This document shows, in pieces, positions 16,689-25,668 of a DNA stretch of 38,085 nt. Under the pieces are notes generated by a model, which saw only the letters and a program-made list of their open reading frames with translations, was not told the DNA's origin and did not search any database. Numbering within the stretch: position 1 is the stretch's first letter; each line of letters starts with the position of its first letter. The position numbers and the translations under genes were made by a program. Source of the stretch: Verrucomicrobiaceae bacterium (GTDB lineage Bacteria > Verrucomicrobiota > Verrucomicrobiia > Verrucomicrobiales > DEV007); contig JAACDM010000253.1 of the NCBI GenBank assembly GCA_009936795.1, positions 1 through 38,085 on the forward strand. Direction: 5' to 3'.

Positions 16689-17558
16689 ATGGACCCGATT
16701 CGTCTCACTGAAACACCGGCGAACCTTGGCGAGGGACCTTGTTGGCATGAGGACGAGGGTGTGCTCTATTGGGTCGATATCCTGGGCAAGCGACTGCATC
16801 GCCACGATCCTTCAGGCAAGCTTACTCGTTATTGGCAGTTGCCGGAAATGGTTGGGACAGTAGCGCCACGCGCGTCAGGAGGCCTACTACTCGCGCTACA
16901 AAGCGGGCTCGCGTTCTTTGATCCAGAGAACGGGGAGCTCGACCGACTCCCGATCATTGACGCAAATCCACGTACTCGATTCAATGATGGCAAATGCGAT
17001 CCTCAAGGTCGGTTCTGGTTTGGCTCCATGGATATTGAGGAGAAAGAGAATCTTGGTATCCTCTATTCCATGGATCTAGATGGCAAGGTAAAGGCATGGA
17101 TCGAGAACATCGGAGTCTCGAACGGCATGACATGGTCGCCCGATGGTAAGACAATGTACTACATCGATTCTCCGACACGTCGCCTGGATACTTTCGATTT
17201 CGACTCTTCAAACGGAAGCATCACCAACCGACGCAATCTCGTCACATTCGACGAAGAGGATGGATTCCCAGATGGGATGACACGCGATAGTGAAGGCTAC
17301 CTGTGGATCGCACACTGGGCCGGAGGTTGCATTAGCAAACGATGCCCTGCCAGCGGTGAACAGCTGGCCAGAATACCCACTCTTGCCTATCAAACCAGCG
17401 CTTGCTGCTTCGGAGGTCCCGAACTAATCGATCTCTACATCACCTCCGCCCAGGTAGATTTAACAAAGAGCCAGCAAGCAACCTTCCCACAATCCGGCCA
17501 TCTGTTTAAGAAGACTCTGGAGACGCCAGGGTCCCCGACGTTTCCCTACCGTGGATAG
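16689..17558 (+). CDS. SMP-30/gluconolactonase family lactonase
   Basis: A 289-residue six-bladed beta-propeller enzyme of the SMP-30/gluconolactonase/LRE family, which hydrolyses sugar lactones to aldonic acids with one divalent metal. The expected metal and substrate residues are present: E15 in NLGEGPCWHEDEG, N99 in RFNDGKCDPQGRFWFGS, N145 in GVSNGMTWSPDGKTMYYID, and D195 in GFPDGMTRDSEGYLWIA. It starts directly after the stop of the small exported protein with no gap. Its last 53 bases overlap the convergent polymerase gene, but no truncation is evident because length is normal. No signal peptide is seen, so it is probably cytoplasmic and acts in sugar acid catabolism. Confidence 0.92.
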   Translation: MDPIRLTETPANLGEGPCWHEDEGVLYWVDILGKRLHRHDPSGKLTRYWQLPEMVGTVAPRASGGLLLALQSGLAFFDPENGELDRLPIIDANPRTRFNDGKCDPQGRFWFGSMDIEEKENLGILYSMDLDGKVKAWIENIGVSNGMTWSPDGKTMYYIDSPTRRLDTFDFDSSNGSITNRRNLVTFDEEDGFPDGMTRDSEGYLWIAHWAGGCISKRCPASGEQLARIPTLAYQTSACCFGGPELIDLYITSAQVDLTKSQQATFPQSGHLFKKTLETPGSPTFPYRG

Positions 17559-18996
17559 GTTCTCGCCGTTTCTGCCGACGAATCGTTTCCAGCTTGGAAG
17601 CCACTGCGAGCATGGCCAACCAAAGCACCGCATTCTTCGTTTGGAGTAGCACTTTCTCGATAAAACTATGCACGTACAGAGCAGTTAGCACTAATAAAAT
17701 CGCTACTAAAAAATCTCCAACCCACGTGTTTCGGTAGCGGTAGCAATGCTTCAGCGTCAGCCACAAGGTGGTGAGTATGAAGAAGAGGAAACAGGCAAAG
17801 CCAAGGTAGCCAGTTTCAGCCAACAAATACCAATACAAACTTTCTACAACGGGAGCTCGATAAAAAATCTCCTCAGAATGGTTATCACCATCGGCAGCCT
17901 CATGCTCGATCAACACTTCAACATACCGGGTCACGGGCAAACTGCAGGCAATCTGATAGTTATTCCAACCGACACCAAACACGCTATCACGAAGCATGAA
18001 AGATGCTTGACGTGCCAGTATTACACGCAGGTCTTCCGTATCAATCTCCTTATCTACAGAGGCAGCATTCTGCATAACGCTAACCCTCTCAGAAATCGTA
18101 TCTATGCTAGCATAGGTTCCGTAGCCGCCAGCCATCAAAAAGAGCAAACCCATAAAATAACTTCGCCGCGTGCGCTTTCGAGCGATGCTCAGTAATGCGA
18201 CTACGACTGACAAAACAGCAACAATCATCAATGATCCACGTGACACCGTAAGAATAGCAGAAACAGCACCGAAACAATAGCCACCAAATAGCAAGAGTGC
18301 CGTTAAAAGAGGTATTTTACGGTGAAACGACAAGACAAGGCAAGGAATCGCGCCCATGTATGCCCAAATTCCAAAGGCGTTAGAATGATCAAACGTCGCT
18401 CGGACTCGATGTGCTCCTGCTACATAGCGATCAAACAAAGCATAGGTTCCCGCAATGATTAATGCCACCGCTAGGCTACGAGCAAACCATAGAATGTCCT
18501 GTTTTGAACGAATAAACGCATGAGTAGCCAGATAGACGAGAGAAAGCAGGCTGAACTTCAGGATAGCTTCCCAAATATTCCGCGCACTAATCCAATCTCC
18601 ATCCCCCTCTAAATCGACCAGAGCACCAGGCCATGGAATTGGCAGCGTCAGCACTAATGTAAAAGCACCCGCCAAACAGAAAGCGCCATAAAAGAAAAAG
18701 CCCGGAGGCATCAACGGCAGGTCTCTACGACGCCCAAAGAACGTCGCCGCGAGTAATGTGATCGCCGCAAAAACCATAAGGGAAATCTCAAAACCTCGGG
18801 TATGCCCCGTATGATTTACCGAAAATACGGTCAGCGTGATCTGATCTGCGTGAAAGGCGGTCCCAGCAATCATCGCAAAAAAAACAGCAATCTGCCCTGG
18901 ACGAAAGTCCTTGATCAAGAACCCCAGTACCGGAGCCACCATAAGGTAGGAGACTAAACCGATAGCAATCTTTACATACTCAAGCCAGTCAGTCAT
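17506..18996 (-). CDS. O-antigen ligase/Wzy-type polysaccharide polymerase
   Basis: The 496-residue inner-membrane protein has about 11-12 helices and one long periplasmic loop between ~300 and 390. The Wzy_C/O-antigen-ligase signature region is visible as RVRATFDHSNAFGIWAYMG (~205), TVSRGSLMIVAVLS (~250) and DSVFGVGWNNYQIA (~335). These proteins join lipid-linked oligosaccharide repeats in the periplasm or ligate chains to an acceptor. Placement at the end of the leftward arm of a locus with an initiating sugar transferase, a Wzz-like protein and Wza-like proteins argues for a Wzy polymerase. The stop of the upstream double glycosyltransferase is 2 bp away, so they share a transcript. The 3' end overlaps the SMP-30 gene by 53 bp. 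Confidence 0.88.
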   Translation of the reverse strand: MTDWLEYVKIAIGLVSYLMVAPVLGFLIKDFRPGQIAVFFAMIAGTAFHADQITLTVFSVNHTGHTRGFEISLMVFAAITLLAATFFGRRRDLPLMPPGFFFYGAFCLAGAFTLVLTLPIPWPGALVDLEGDGDWISARNIWEAILKFSLLSLVYLATHAFIRSKQDILWFARSLAVALIIAGTYALFDRYVAGAHRVRATFDHSNAFGIWAYMGAIPCLVLSFHRKIPLLTALLLFGGYCFGAVSAILTVSRGSLMIVAVLSVVVALLSIARKRTRRSYFMGLLFLMAGGYGTYASIDTISERVSVMQNAASVDKEIDTEDLRVILARQASFMLRDSVFGVGWNNYQIACSLPVTRYVEVLIEHEAADGDNHSEEIFYRAPVVESLYWYLLAETGYLGFACFLFFILTTLWLTLKHCYRYRNTWVGDFLVAILLVLTALYVHSFIEKVLLQTKNAVLWLAMLAVASKLETIRRQKRREPIHGRETSGTLASPESS

Positions 18997-18998
18997 AA

Positions 18999-21374
18999 CT
19001 ATCCATTCCCCTCTCCGATCATCTCACGGTATTTCGCCAAATAAAGCGACGTGAGATACTCATAGGAATAACGCTGTTGAACAAGTTCATTGCCAGCCTC
19101 TGCCAACTTCGCAAAATCCTGACGACGTTCCTGCGCCCGCACCATGGTCTCGGCCAAATCCTCAACCGAAAGAGATTTAAACAAGAATCCGTTTTCACCA
19201 TCAACAACAAGATTCGGATCCACCACATCACTTTGTATGACTGGCGTATTGCTCGCCCAGGATTCTACCACCACCGCACCGGAATTCATGAATCGAACTG
19301 GCACGACGTGAATGTCGCTATGCCTCAACCAGCCTAAAACTTCCTCGCGTTCCACTACGTCCGTAAAGATCACAGAGTCCTCCAGACCGTTGTCTTTCAC
19401 ATAATCTGACATTTCCCTATTGAAACCTGGTTCAAAATCTCGGCGCCCTACAATAACGAGCTTAGCTTTATCGAGCTGGGGAAGTGCTTCGTCAAAAGCC
19501 TTGAGTGCGATGTCTTGTCCCTTCACATTAGAAACACGCCCCAAGCATAGAAAGATGAACGTTTCATCGTCTATATCATATTTCGCCTTTGGTGACTCGA
19601 CTGGCTCCTTATACTCATCAACAAGAACCGGCACAGGCGAGTAACTCACCCGATCCGTGTATCCCTTGATGAAGTCGATCTCTTTGTTTGAAATAGCGAA
19701 GACGTGATCATTGTGCTCCAAAGCCAATCGTTCCCTCAAGATCGGTTGATAACCATCAAGCATGTCCGTAACTTTTACAGACTCCTTGATCAACGCAGCG
19801 TAATCTCGGAAATCAAAGGATACGAGAACCGACTTCTTTCCCAATAATTTCTGAGCCCCCAAAGCGGCCAAAGCATTGTAGTGCGGCGCTGGAAAAGATT
19901 GTATCACGTCGTATCGATCACGCAGCAAATAAAAAGGAAGGAAGGGGCAGAACGTGCCCGCCAAATTTGACGGATATTGGCGGAAGGGGTTGAAGAGATT
20001 CCATAGACGCTTAACCCGAATACCTTCAATGTACTCAAGATTTTTAGAAACAATCCGCTTGGGCGTGAACACCGTGACACTACAGCCATTCTTGGCTAGA
20101 TCGCGTGCTTGAAAAAAGATATTTGTTTCTGCCCCACCGACTTCTGGAACAAAGCGATTCGACACAATTGCCAATCTGATTCGACCAGGTTGGAAGGTCG
20201 TGATTTCACTGGCCAAATTCGCAGCAACCACATCTTCGCCATAGTCCCCTTTCGCAGCCTCATAGAGATTCTCCCCCATGGAAATGCACTTCTTTTCGTC
20301 CTCTATCAGTTCGATTACACCCTTCGCATAATCTTCGGCCGAATCCCTTATGAGCAAGCAATCATCTCCCAAATCGTAACCCTCAGCTCCGAGGGTCGTG
20401 GTCACCCCAGTACGCTTAGCCTTTGCAGCTTCTAAGACTCGCACGCGTGCACCTGAGGCTTGGTGCACTGGGAATACGGTGAACAAAGAGGCCTTCACCG
20501 TGGCAAGCATATCATCGACGCCACCAAGAATGCGCACATGCTTCTCAGCGCCATGCTTGGCAATGAGTTCCTTGTAGATAGGGGTTTCGCGCCTACCTGC
20601 GACAAAGAGTTTCACACCTGAAGTCTCTAAAGTCGCCTTGATCAATGAATACACTTGATCCATGATAAACGTGAAAGCATCGATGTTAGGAAAAGAATCG
20701 AGCGCGCCGAAGAACAGAATGTTTTTCTCTTGAGAAACGCTTTCTTCCATATCCTTAAACGCAATAGCATTGGGCAAGAGCGAGAAACGAGAAGGCGCGG
20801 TTCCTCTCCAGTAGGCTTTCTCCAAAAATTTCCGGTCTTCAGGATTCGCGAGTAAAAAGAGGTAGGGATGACGGTACAGCTTCCGTTCAAACCAACGGAA
20901 CTTGAGAGACTCAAACAGAAAAAAGCGATTCTTGATCGAGCGATCCTTTTCCCAATAACCTCTAGTGAACTGAGAAAAGACAAGATCGGAATCCACAATC
21001 ACCTTCGTCTGCGGCGAGACTCTCTCACACTCGAATGCCAGTAATACTGGCACCACTGATCGGAGGAATATATAGTCATATTCCCTCTCAGCCAGCAGAT
21101 CACGGAATTGCCGCATGGTACCTTCTGAAAAATGATCAATCGACGAAGGTAGGAATGCATTCTGCCCCTTTATTGACTCAAGCACCAAGGATCGATGTTT
21201 CCCTTTTTTGTGGGCCTCGATATCATCATCCGAATCGTCCTTTCGCCGTATGACAAGCAAATCAGCATCAAAGGATTCTTGAAGCGTACGCCAAATGAAC
21301 TGGCTACGATTCATATCCCCACCTATCCGAGTGAGGAAAGTAGCGTCTATATAGAGAATGCGAGATTGAGACAT
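18999..21374 (-). CDS. Two-domain GT4 glycosyltransferase fusion
   Basis: The 791-residue product contains two complete GT-B glycosyltransferase units. The N-terminal unit (~1-390) has YIDATFLTRIGGDMNRSQF, a donor half starting at NILFFGALDSFPNIDAF, and the donor motif SGARVRVLEAAKAKRTGV (~315). The C-terminal unit (~397-791) starts RLAIVSNRFVPEVGGAETN, has IFLCLGRVSNVKGQDIALKA, and ends with GAVVVESWASNTPVIQSD, the EX7E-like region in which the first acidic residue is replaced. Each domain would transfer one sugar, so the fusion could add two consecutive residues of the repeat unit. It lies 7 bp after the phosphatase gene and 2 bp before the polymerase gene, so it belongs to one leftward operon. 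Confidence 0.9.
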   Translation of the reverse strand: MSQSRILYIDATFLTRIGGDMNRSQFIWRTLQESFDADLLVIRRKDDSDDDIEAHKKGKHRSLVLESIKGQNAFLPSSIDHFSEGTMRQFRDLLAEREYDYIFLRSVVPVLLAFECERVSPQTKVIVDSDLVFSQFTRGYWEKDRSIKNRFFLFESLKFRWFERKLYRHPYLFLLANPEDRKFLEKAYWRGTAPSRFSLLPNAIAFKDMEESVSQEKNILFFGALDSFPNIDAFTFIMDQVYSLIKATLETSGVKLFVAGRRETPIYKELIAKHGAEKHVRILGGVDDMLATVKASLFTVFPVHQASGARVRVLEAAKAKRTGVTTTLGAEGYDLGDDCLLIRDSAEDYAKGVIELIEDEKKCISMGENLYEAAKGDYGEDVVAANLASEITTFQPGRIRLAIVSNRFVPEVGGAETNIFFQARDLAKNGCSVTVFTPKRIVSKNLEYIEGIRVKRLWNLFNPFRQYPSNLAGTFCPFLPFYLLRDRYDVIQSFPAPHYNALAALGAQKLLGKKSVLVSFDFRDYAALIKESVKVTDMLDGYQPILRERLALEHNDHVFAISNKEIDFIKGYTDRVSYSPVPVLVDEYKEPVESPKAKYDIDDETFIFLCLGRVSNVKGQDIALKAFDEALPQLDKAKLVIVGRRDFEPGFNREMSDYVKDNGLEDSVIFTDVVEREEVLGWLRHSDIHVVPVRFMNSGAVVVESWASNTPVIQSDVVDPNLVVDGENGFLFKSLSVEDLAETMVRAQERRQDFAKLAEAGNELVQQRYSYEYLTSLYLAKYREMIGEGNG

Positions 21375-21381
21375 GGCTGAT

Positions 21382-23115
21382 CTAAATAGTAGAGGAAGTC
21401 TCGGGAGCGAGGGCCGAGCGGTTCCACCAAAGAAGCGTTTGATCGTCTAGACTAGTACGATCTTCCACGGACCGATTGATCCGCTCTTGGAAACTATTCC
21501 AGAATGTATCATAGCCAAAAGGCAAAGTGGCTTTAGCAAAGTCTACAAAATTTTCCCAGCCCCAAACGTTCTCCCCTTCAAACCACTCAAATACATCGTC
21601 GCTCACTATTAGAATGGTGTCTACAGAATAGAGTTCTCGTCGCTCAGAAACATAATGGCAATCTGCGAAGATACCCAGCGGAGGGCCAGTTGCGTGCTGC
21701 TGACAAACTAGCTCTCCACCACTAAGAAGGAGGGCAGGACAATGTCCCGCATTAATCACTTCAAGCGTCGTGCGCGCCGCATCGACCTTCACAATCGAAC
21801 GAGTGATGAAGCGGGTGTCTCCACCCAACCAATCATGCAAAGTGTTATTGAATGATTCCAAAAACTCCTCCAAATCGAAGTCGGATTGCAAACGAGAATG
21901 CAACGCCGTCCGAAACATAAGTGCAAAGATGGCTGCTGTTGCCCCCTTGCCCATCACATCAATGATGACCATGATGAGATTTCCCTCACGATCATAGCAA
22001 GATTCTTGAAAGTCGCCCGCGACCATACTGTGGGCAGCACTTCGGTGGACAATTTCCCAGTAGGGAGACGGAGGCAATTCACGGGGATGAAGTAACTCGC
22101 GCTGAATCCTGGTAGCAAATTCGGTCTCACGACGAAACTGCTCGTCATGATGACACTCCTTGCGCAGGCGATAGTGGTCAATTGCTATACCAAATAGATC
22201 CGCAAAGACACGCGTCTGGCCAGACTCTGTCATACTTAATCCTCCTTCTTTGCCTACCTCGACTAGCAGACAACCTAGATTCATCTCATTAGCAACAATG
22301 GGATGGCAGCATCCATCGGCCCAGTCGACACCGCGCCCGCCGCGCAGAACTTGCAGAACCACTTCCGGAGCATCGGCTATTGAGCGAAGGTAAGTATGTC
22401 CATCAAAGGCATCACTCAGTTCGCAATGAAGGCGTTCAGACAAAATGACAAAGACTCGCTTTGGCCTTGCATGAAGGCAGCCCACCAAATGTTCAATGCC
22501 CTTCTCTACGAACGTACCGGGGGCATCCTGATGTAGAATAGCTGCCGCCAACTGATAGAATGCAGAAAGCTTACTAACAGAGAGCCCGAAGGACTCGAAC
22601 GGCGCCGCATGCTTAGACAACTCAGCCTGTAATGATGCCGCTAGCCGTTTGCGAACAACACAACAATAACCCGACTCTGAACGCCAATGTTCCCATGAAT
22701 CACTGAAGTTGTGCACGATGTAAAGGCCCCGCCCACGTTGCTCTGTTAAGTCGTCTGGCAACCGAGGGCTGCGCGTGAATCGGTCGGGAGGTCCATTGCC
22801 TTCATCTTTCACCCTGAGCTCGAGTTGACCTTCAATGACGGCCCAGGACACGACAATCTCCCGCGATGGATCAGAGATTGAACCGTGCGAGATTGCATTG
22901 TTGACCAGCTCTAAAACAGTTATGTACCACCGCCAGCGATGCTTCTCACCGAGCCCCATCTCCGTGAGTGAGAGCTCAAGGCACGCCCAAAGATCTTGGA
23001 AGTGATTGAGATGAGCAGGGAAACTAACGCGTTCTGACTGGTAGGGTTCTACCGCCAGGTTAGAGCCTCGCGACAAACTCGCAGAGCGCGCTGCACTGAC
23101 GTTATCTAAAATCAT
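21382..23115 (-). CDS. RsbW-like histidine-kinase-fold domain + GAF-like region + PP2C (SpoIIE) phosphatase
   Basis: The 577-residue regulator begins at ATG 23115, 10 bp after the preceding gene. The frame stays open to 23406, but that extra sequence is a shadow of the overlapping gene. Order of domains: an anti-sigma-type ATPase (~31-160) with N box LELVNNAISHG (69-78 region), G1 box VKDEGNGPP (D104) and G2 box RGRGLYIV; a middle region that looks like a GAF sensor (~175-315); a linker helix (TRIQRELLHP); and a PP2C/SpoIIE phosphatase (~340-565) with AGDFQES (D368), IDVMGKG (D386), NAGHCPALL, GPPLGIF, and acidic pairs at 506/507 and 557/558 (LIVSDD, SLDDQTLL). In partner switching, RsbW-type kinases phosphorylate STAS proteins and SpoIIE-type phosphatases reverse it. 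Two STAS-type genes lie in the divergent arm of this locus. Confidence 0.9.
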   Translation of the reverse strand: MILDNVSAARSASLSRGSNLAVEPYQSERVSFPAHLNHFQDLWACLELSLTEMGLGEKHRWRWYITVLELVNNAISHGSISDPSREIVVSWAVIEGQLELRVKDEGNGPPDRFTRSPRLPDDLTEQRGRGLYIVHNFSDSWEHWRSESGYCCVVRKRLAASLQAELSKHAAPFESFGLSVSKLSAFYQLAAAILHQDAPGTFVEKGIEHLVGCLHARPKRVFVILSERLHCELSDAFDGHTYLRSIADAPEVVLQVLRGGRGVDWADGCCHPIVANEMNLGCLLVEVGKEGGLSMTESGQTRVFADLFGIAIDHYRLRKECHHDEQFRRETEFATRIQRELLHPRELPPSPYWEIVHRSAAHSMVAGDFQESCYDREGNLIMVIIDVMGKGATAAIFALMFRTALHSRLQSDFDLEEFLESFNNTLHDWLGGDTRFITRSIVKVDAARTTLEVINAGHCPALLLSGGELVCQQHATGPPLGIFADCHYVSERRELYSVDTILIVSDDVFEWFEGENVWGWENFVDFAKATLPFGYDTFWNSFQERINRSVEDRTSLDDQTLLWWNRSALAPETSSTI

Positions 23116-23125
23116 TTTAGCCACG

Positions 23126-24316
23126 TTACTTGCGAGCCCTCTGTAAGAGCTTTGCAAGATAACGACCACATTCCTTTTTGATTTGCCCAGGCTGCGACAG
23201 AATTTGCTCCATCGCCATATCTGACTCCCGCGGATCGTCTGCAGAATGGACTCCAAGAACATCGGCCATTGAAATCGCTCCCACCGGAGCCTGGGCGATA
23301 GCTCGCCGGTCACGGGAAGACAGCGACTCAACCTGGGCGGCAGTACGAGGGAGCAGCCCGTAAAGAAAGATGTTTCCGAGTGCCGCCTGAAAAAACAAGG
23401 GCGCACGGCAAATCAGAAAATCTTCTGAGTCCAACTGACGCAACTTCATGCCCTGATGGGACTGCATTTCCTGGAAAGGGGCACGCCCGACAACCCGCAA
23501 ACCGTGCATTCTCACAATCTTTAACCAGAGACGAAACGCCACAAAGCGCTCTCGCCAAGATGGCCGCTTTCGGGTCACTTTGAGATCCCCTGCTATGAAG
23601 GGCTCCACTCGATCAACGGCTCCACGATACTTACAATTAAGAAGCCGACCACCTTCAAGATAGCACTGATCCAACTCAGTGTGCCGCCCCATGAAAGTAT
23701 GATCTGCAACCTTAGAGTTCGCTACCCGATTCTGCCCATTCAGCACACAACCATCGCCAATGCTAACATAAGGCCCAATTTCACTTTCAGGCCCAACTCG
23801 CACGTGGTCACCTATCCAAACAGGCTCATGGATTACGGCCGAGGGATGAATCTGGCACCAGCGCCCCACCCCATTCGTGGAAAGGCTCAATTCGCTATCT
23901 TCTGAAGCCCGCTTCTCTAACCATTTCCGCTCTAGCTCAAACCAATGATCCATCAGGCGCCATCCATCACTCAGATCGGCAGGTGCTGAAAACCCAGGCA
24001 GTGTGTTAGCGATTTTACAGCCAGGGTGTTCGGCCTCGCCATTATCCTGAATAATGTCCCATTCGATCGGCCAAAGTGTAGCTTTCTCCATCGCCTTGGT
24101 CACAACGACAGGCCGATCTGAACAGTAGATTAGAAGCCTTGTGTATCCCTCATTAACCGCATAGTCGAGCCAATGATAGAGTAGAGGTAAATCGCCTACC
24201 TTCCAAAGTGAGAAGGGCTCATCCAAACGAATCGCATCCGCTTGAGAAAGGTCAGGAACACGAAGATGAAGAGTGTCATCTGACTTCTTGCGAGCGTGAT
24301 GCGTAAGTGATACCAT
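23126..24316 (-). CDS. Hexapeptide-repeat (left-handed beta-helix) nucleotidyltransferase-like protein
   Basis: The 396-residue product resembles the NDP-sugar pyrophosphorylase/acyltransferase class. An N-terminal alpha-beta region (~30-140) looks like a degenerate nucleotidyltransferase fold (LPLLYHWLDYAVNEGYTRLL, then DIIQDNGEAEH) without the usual GGxGTRL loop. A left-handed beta-helix follows (~153-235), recognisable from repeats such as IHPSAVIHEPVWIGDHVRVG and EIGPYVSIGDGCVLNGQNRV. A C-terminal ~150 residues are unassigned. It lies between the initiating sugar transferase gene (36 bp upstream) and the phosphatase gene (10 bp downstream). It may supply or decorate a sugar of the repeat unit. 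Loss of the nucleotide-binding loop makes pyrophosphorylase activity doubtful, so a structural or acyltransferase-like role is possible. Confidence 0.78.
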   Translation of the reverse strand: MVSLTHHARKKSDDTLHLRVPDLSQADAIRLDEPFSLWKVGDLPLLYHWLDYAVNEGYTRLLIYCSDRPVVVTKAMEKATLWPIEWDIIQDNGEAEHPGCKIANTLPGFSAPADLSDGWRLMDHWFELERKWLEKRASEDSELSLSTNGVGRWCQIHPSAVIHEPVWIGDHVRVGPESEIGPYVSIGDGCVLNGQNRVANSKVADHTFMGRHTELDQCYLEGGRLLNCKYRGAVDRVEPFIAGDLKVTRKRPSWRERFVAFRLWLKIVRMHGLRVVGRAPFQEMQSHQGMKLRQLDSEDFLICRAPLFFQAALGNIFLYGLLPRTAAQVESLSSRDRRAIAQAPVGAISMADVLGVHSADDPRESDMAMEQILSQPGQIKKECGRYLAKLLQRARK

Positions 24317-24352
24317 AACAATGATGATTCTTGGGTTGCTGCCCGTTGGCCA

Positions 24353-25096
24353 CTAGTAGGCACCTCGCCCAAGAAGAACGGCAGGCACCGTGAGCAACAG
24401 AATCCTCAAATTTGCCCAAAACCCCTCTGACCGTATGTATTCCAGATCCAATCGTACTTGGCCTTCAAAATCAATATCCCCTCGACCACCAATTTGCCAA
24501 AGACCGGTGATTCCTGGCTTCACGACCAATCGACGCAACTCGCGGGCCCGATACTCGATGACTTCGCCAGGAACTGCCGGACGAGGACCAACAAGGGTCA
24601 TGTCCCCCTTCAAAACGTTCCAAAACTGCGGAATCTCATCTACCGAATACTGCCTGATCCATCTTCCCAGTCGGGTGATGCGAGGATCATTCTTCATCTT
24701 AAACGTCGCCGAACGAACATGCTGATTGTGCCTCGAAAGCTGGAGCTTGCGGGCCTCCGCGTTCATATGCATGGACCGAATCTTAAACATCTTAAAGATC
24801 TTACCATCCTTACCCACGCGATTCTGACGGAAGAAAATTGGGCCACCGTCTTCGAACTTGATAAGCACGGCCACCACAGCAAGAACCGGAAAAAAAACGA
24901 GAAGAGCACCCGCACTCCCAATCACATCGACAGTTCTTTTCAAAAGCATCGAACACCTCAAGGACCCACGCCAAAGCATGACCTTCATCCTAAGCCTGCG
25001 GTTCCAACGTTCCTGCTTTTGAGGACAGACGGCATGAGACCAGTGTTCGGCCACTAATTTCCCTAAATCGGTCTTTGCGTTACCCTGAATAGCCAT
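24353..25096 (-). CDS. Polyprenyl-phosphate sugar-1-phosphate transferase (WcaJ/PglC-like)
   Basis: The 247-residue enzyme starts polysaccharide synthesis by moving a sugar-1-phosphate from a UDP-sugar onto undecaprenyl phosphate at the inner membrane. It has the short, PglC-like form: one membrane helix (DVIGSAGALLVFFPVLAVVA) then the catalytic domain. Conserved segments are PIFFRQNRVGKDGKIFKMFK, RLGRWIRQYSVDEIPQFWNV (the catalytic Asp-Glu pair), GDMTLVGPRPAVPGE, and KPGITGLWQIGGRGDIDFE. It is the first gene of the leftward arm and faces the AT-rich divergent promoter region. The N-terminal ~45 residues (MAIQGNAKTDLGKLVAEHWS) are less typical, so a slightly later start is possible. Confidence 0.94.
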   Translation of the reverse strand: MAIQGNAKTDLGKLVAEHWSHAVCPQKQERWNRRLRMKVMLWRGSLRCSMLLKRTVDVIGSAGALLVFFPVLAVVAVLIKFEDGGPIFFRQNRVGKDGKIFKMFKIRSMHMNAEARKLQLSRHNQHVRSATFKMKNDPRITRLGRWIRQYSVDEIPQFWNVLKGDMTLVGPRPAVPGEVIEYRARELRRLVVKPGITGLWQIGGRGDIDFEGQVRLDLEYIRSEGFWANLRILLLTVPAVLLGRGAY

Positions 25097-25180
25097 ACAA
25101 TTTCATTGTTATCAGATGTAATTATTAAAATCAAGATTTTTATATCATATAATAGCAGAAACTATAGATTCTAGAAGGCT
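25097..25180. promoter_or_regulatory. AT-rich divergent promoter region of the polysaccharide locus
   Basis: An AT-rich stretch separates the two arms. On the plus strand TATAAT at 25148-25153 is a perfect -10 box, with TTAAAA at 25125-25130 as a 17-bp-spaced partial -35. On the minus strand TTGATT followed about 17 bp later by TAACAAT is a weaker candidate for the leftward operon. Transcription from both sides would express initiator, polymerase, export proteins and regulators together. Confidence 0.55.
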
Positions 25181-25357
25181 ATGGACCTAGGACTGGGGAG
25201 TAAGGCAATTCTAGCGCTCCTACCTCCCTCGATTAACGTCTATTCAAATCGCATGACTTTCAAGCCAGTTCGCAGCGATTCGTCGCATTCTAGTCATAGA
25301 AAGACCTCATTAATCCCCAGCGCCAGACGGAACAGTGCCCTGTCGCTCCCACGCAAT

Positions 25358-25663
25358 ATGATCTCCGCAGAAAATCTGGGTAGCAGCCTCATTCTCAAGT
25401 TCGACACTGACCGATTCGACGCGACCAACACGCAAATGTTCATCGAAGCCGTTGAGGGAATATCCCTGGAGTCCCCAAATTCCATTATATTACATTTCGA
25501 GAAGGTGAAGCTCATTGACAGCAGCGCCGTCGGCGTCCTGCTAGATTTCTACAAGTCTCTACCACCTGAGAGCCGCTCAATTTCAATATTGAGACCCCAG
25601 CCAGCAGTCGCATCCATGATCGAGTTCCTTAGGCTTCATCACGTATTTCAGATCAAGAGTTAA
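25358..25663 (+). CDS. STAS-domain anti-sigma factor antagonist-like protein
   Basis: A 101-residue single-domain STAS protein of the SpoIIAA/RsbV type. It shows LILKFDTDRFDATNTQMF, then the strand-turn LHFEKVKLIDSSAVGVLLDF (D54-S55-S56), whose serine is the usual phosphorylation site, then SISILRPQPAVASMIEFL. The frame is open upstream to ATG 25181, which lies just behind the TATAAT and an AGAAGG. I chose 25358 because it gives a complete ordinary STAS domain, and the upstream 59 residues are Ser/Arg-rich and not family-like. The longer form cannot be excluded. The CpsF-type gene begins 5 bp after its stop. It is the likely partner of the kinase/phosphatase fusion encoded at 21382-23115. Confidence 0.82.
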   Translation: MISAENLGSSLILKFDTDRFDATNTQMFIEAVEGISLESPNSIILHFEKVKLIDSSAVGVLLDFYKSLPPESRSISILRPQPAVASMIEFLRLHHVFQIKS

Positions 25664-25668
25664 GTAGC

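Noticed and set aside
23116-23406. Extended N-terminus for the kinase/phosphatase fusion
   Set aside because: The extra residues overlap the preceding hexapeptide gene in another frame and are Arg/Ser/Pro-rich. ATG 23115 suits the operon spacing.
24458-25057. Plus-strand 199-codon frame opposite the initiating sugar transferase
   Set aside because: The minus-strand product is an unmistakable WcaJ/PglC-like enzyme. The plus frame is its shadow.
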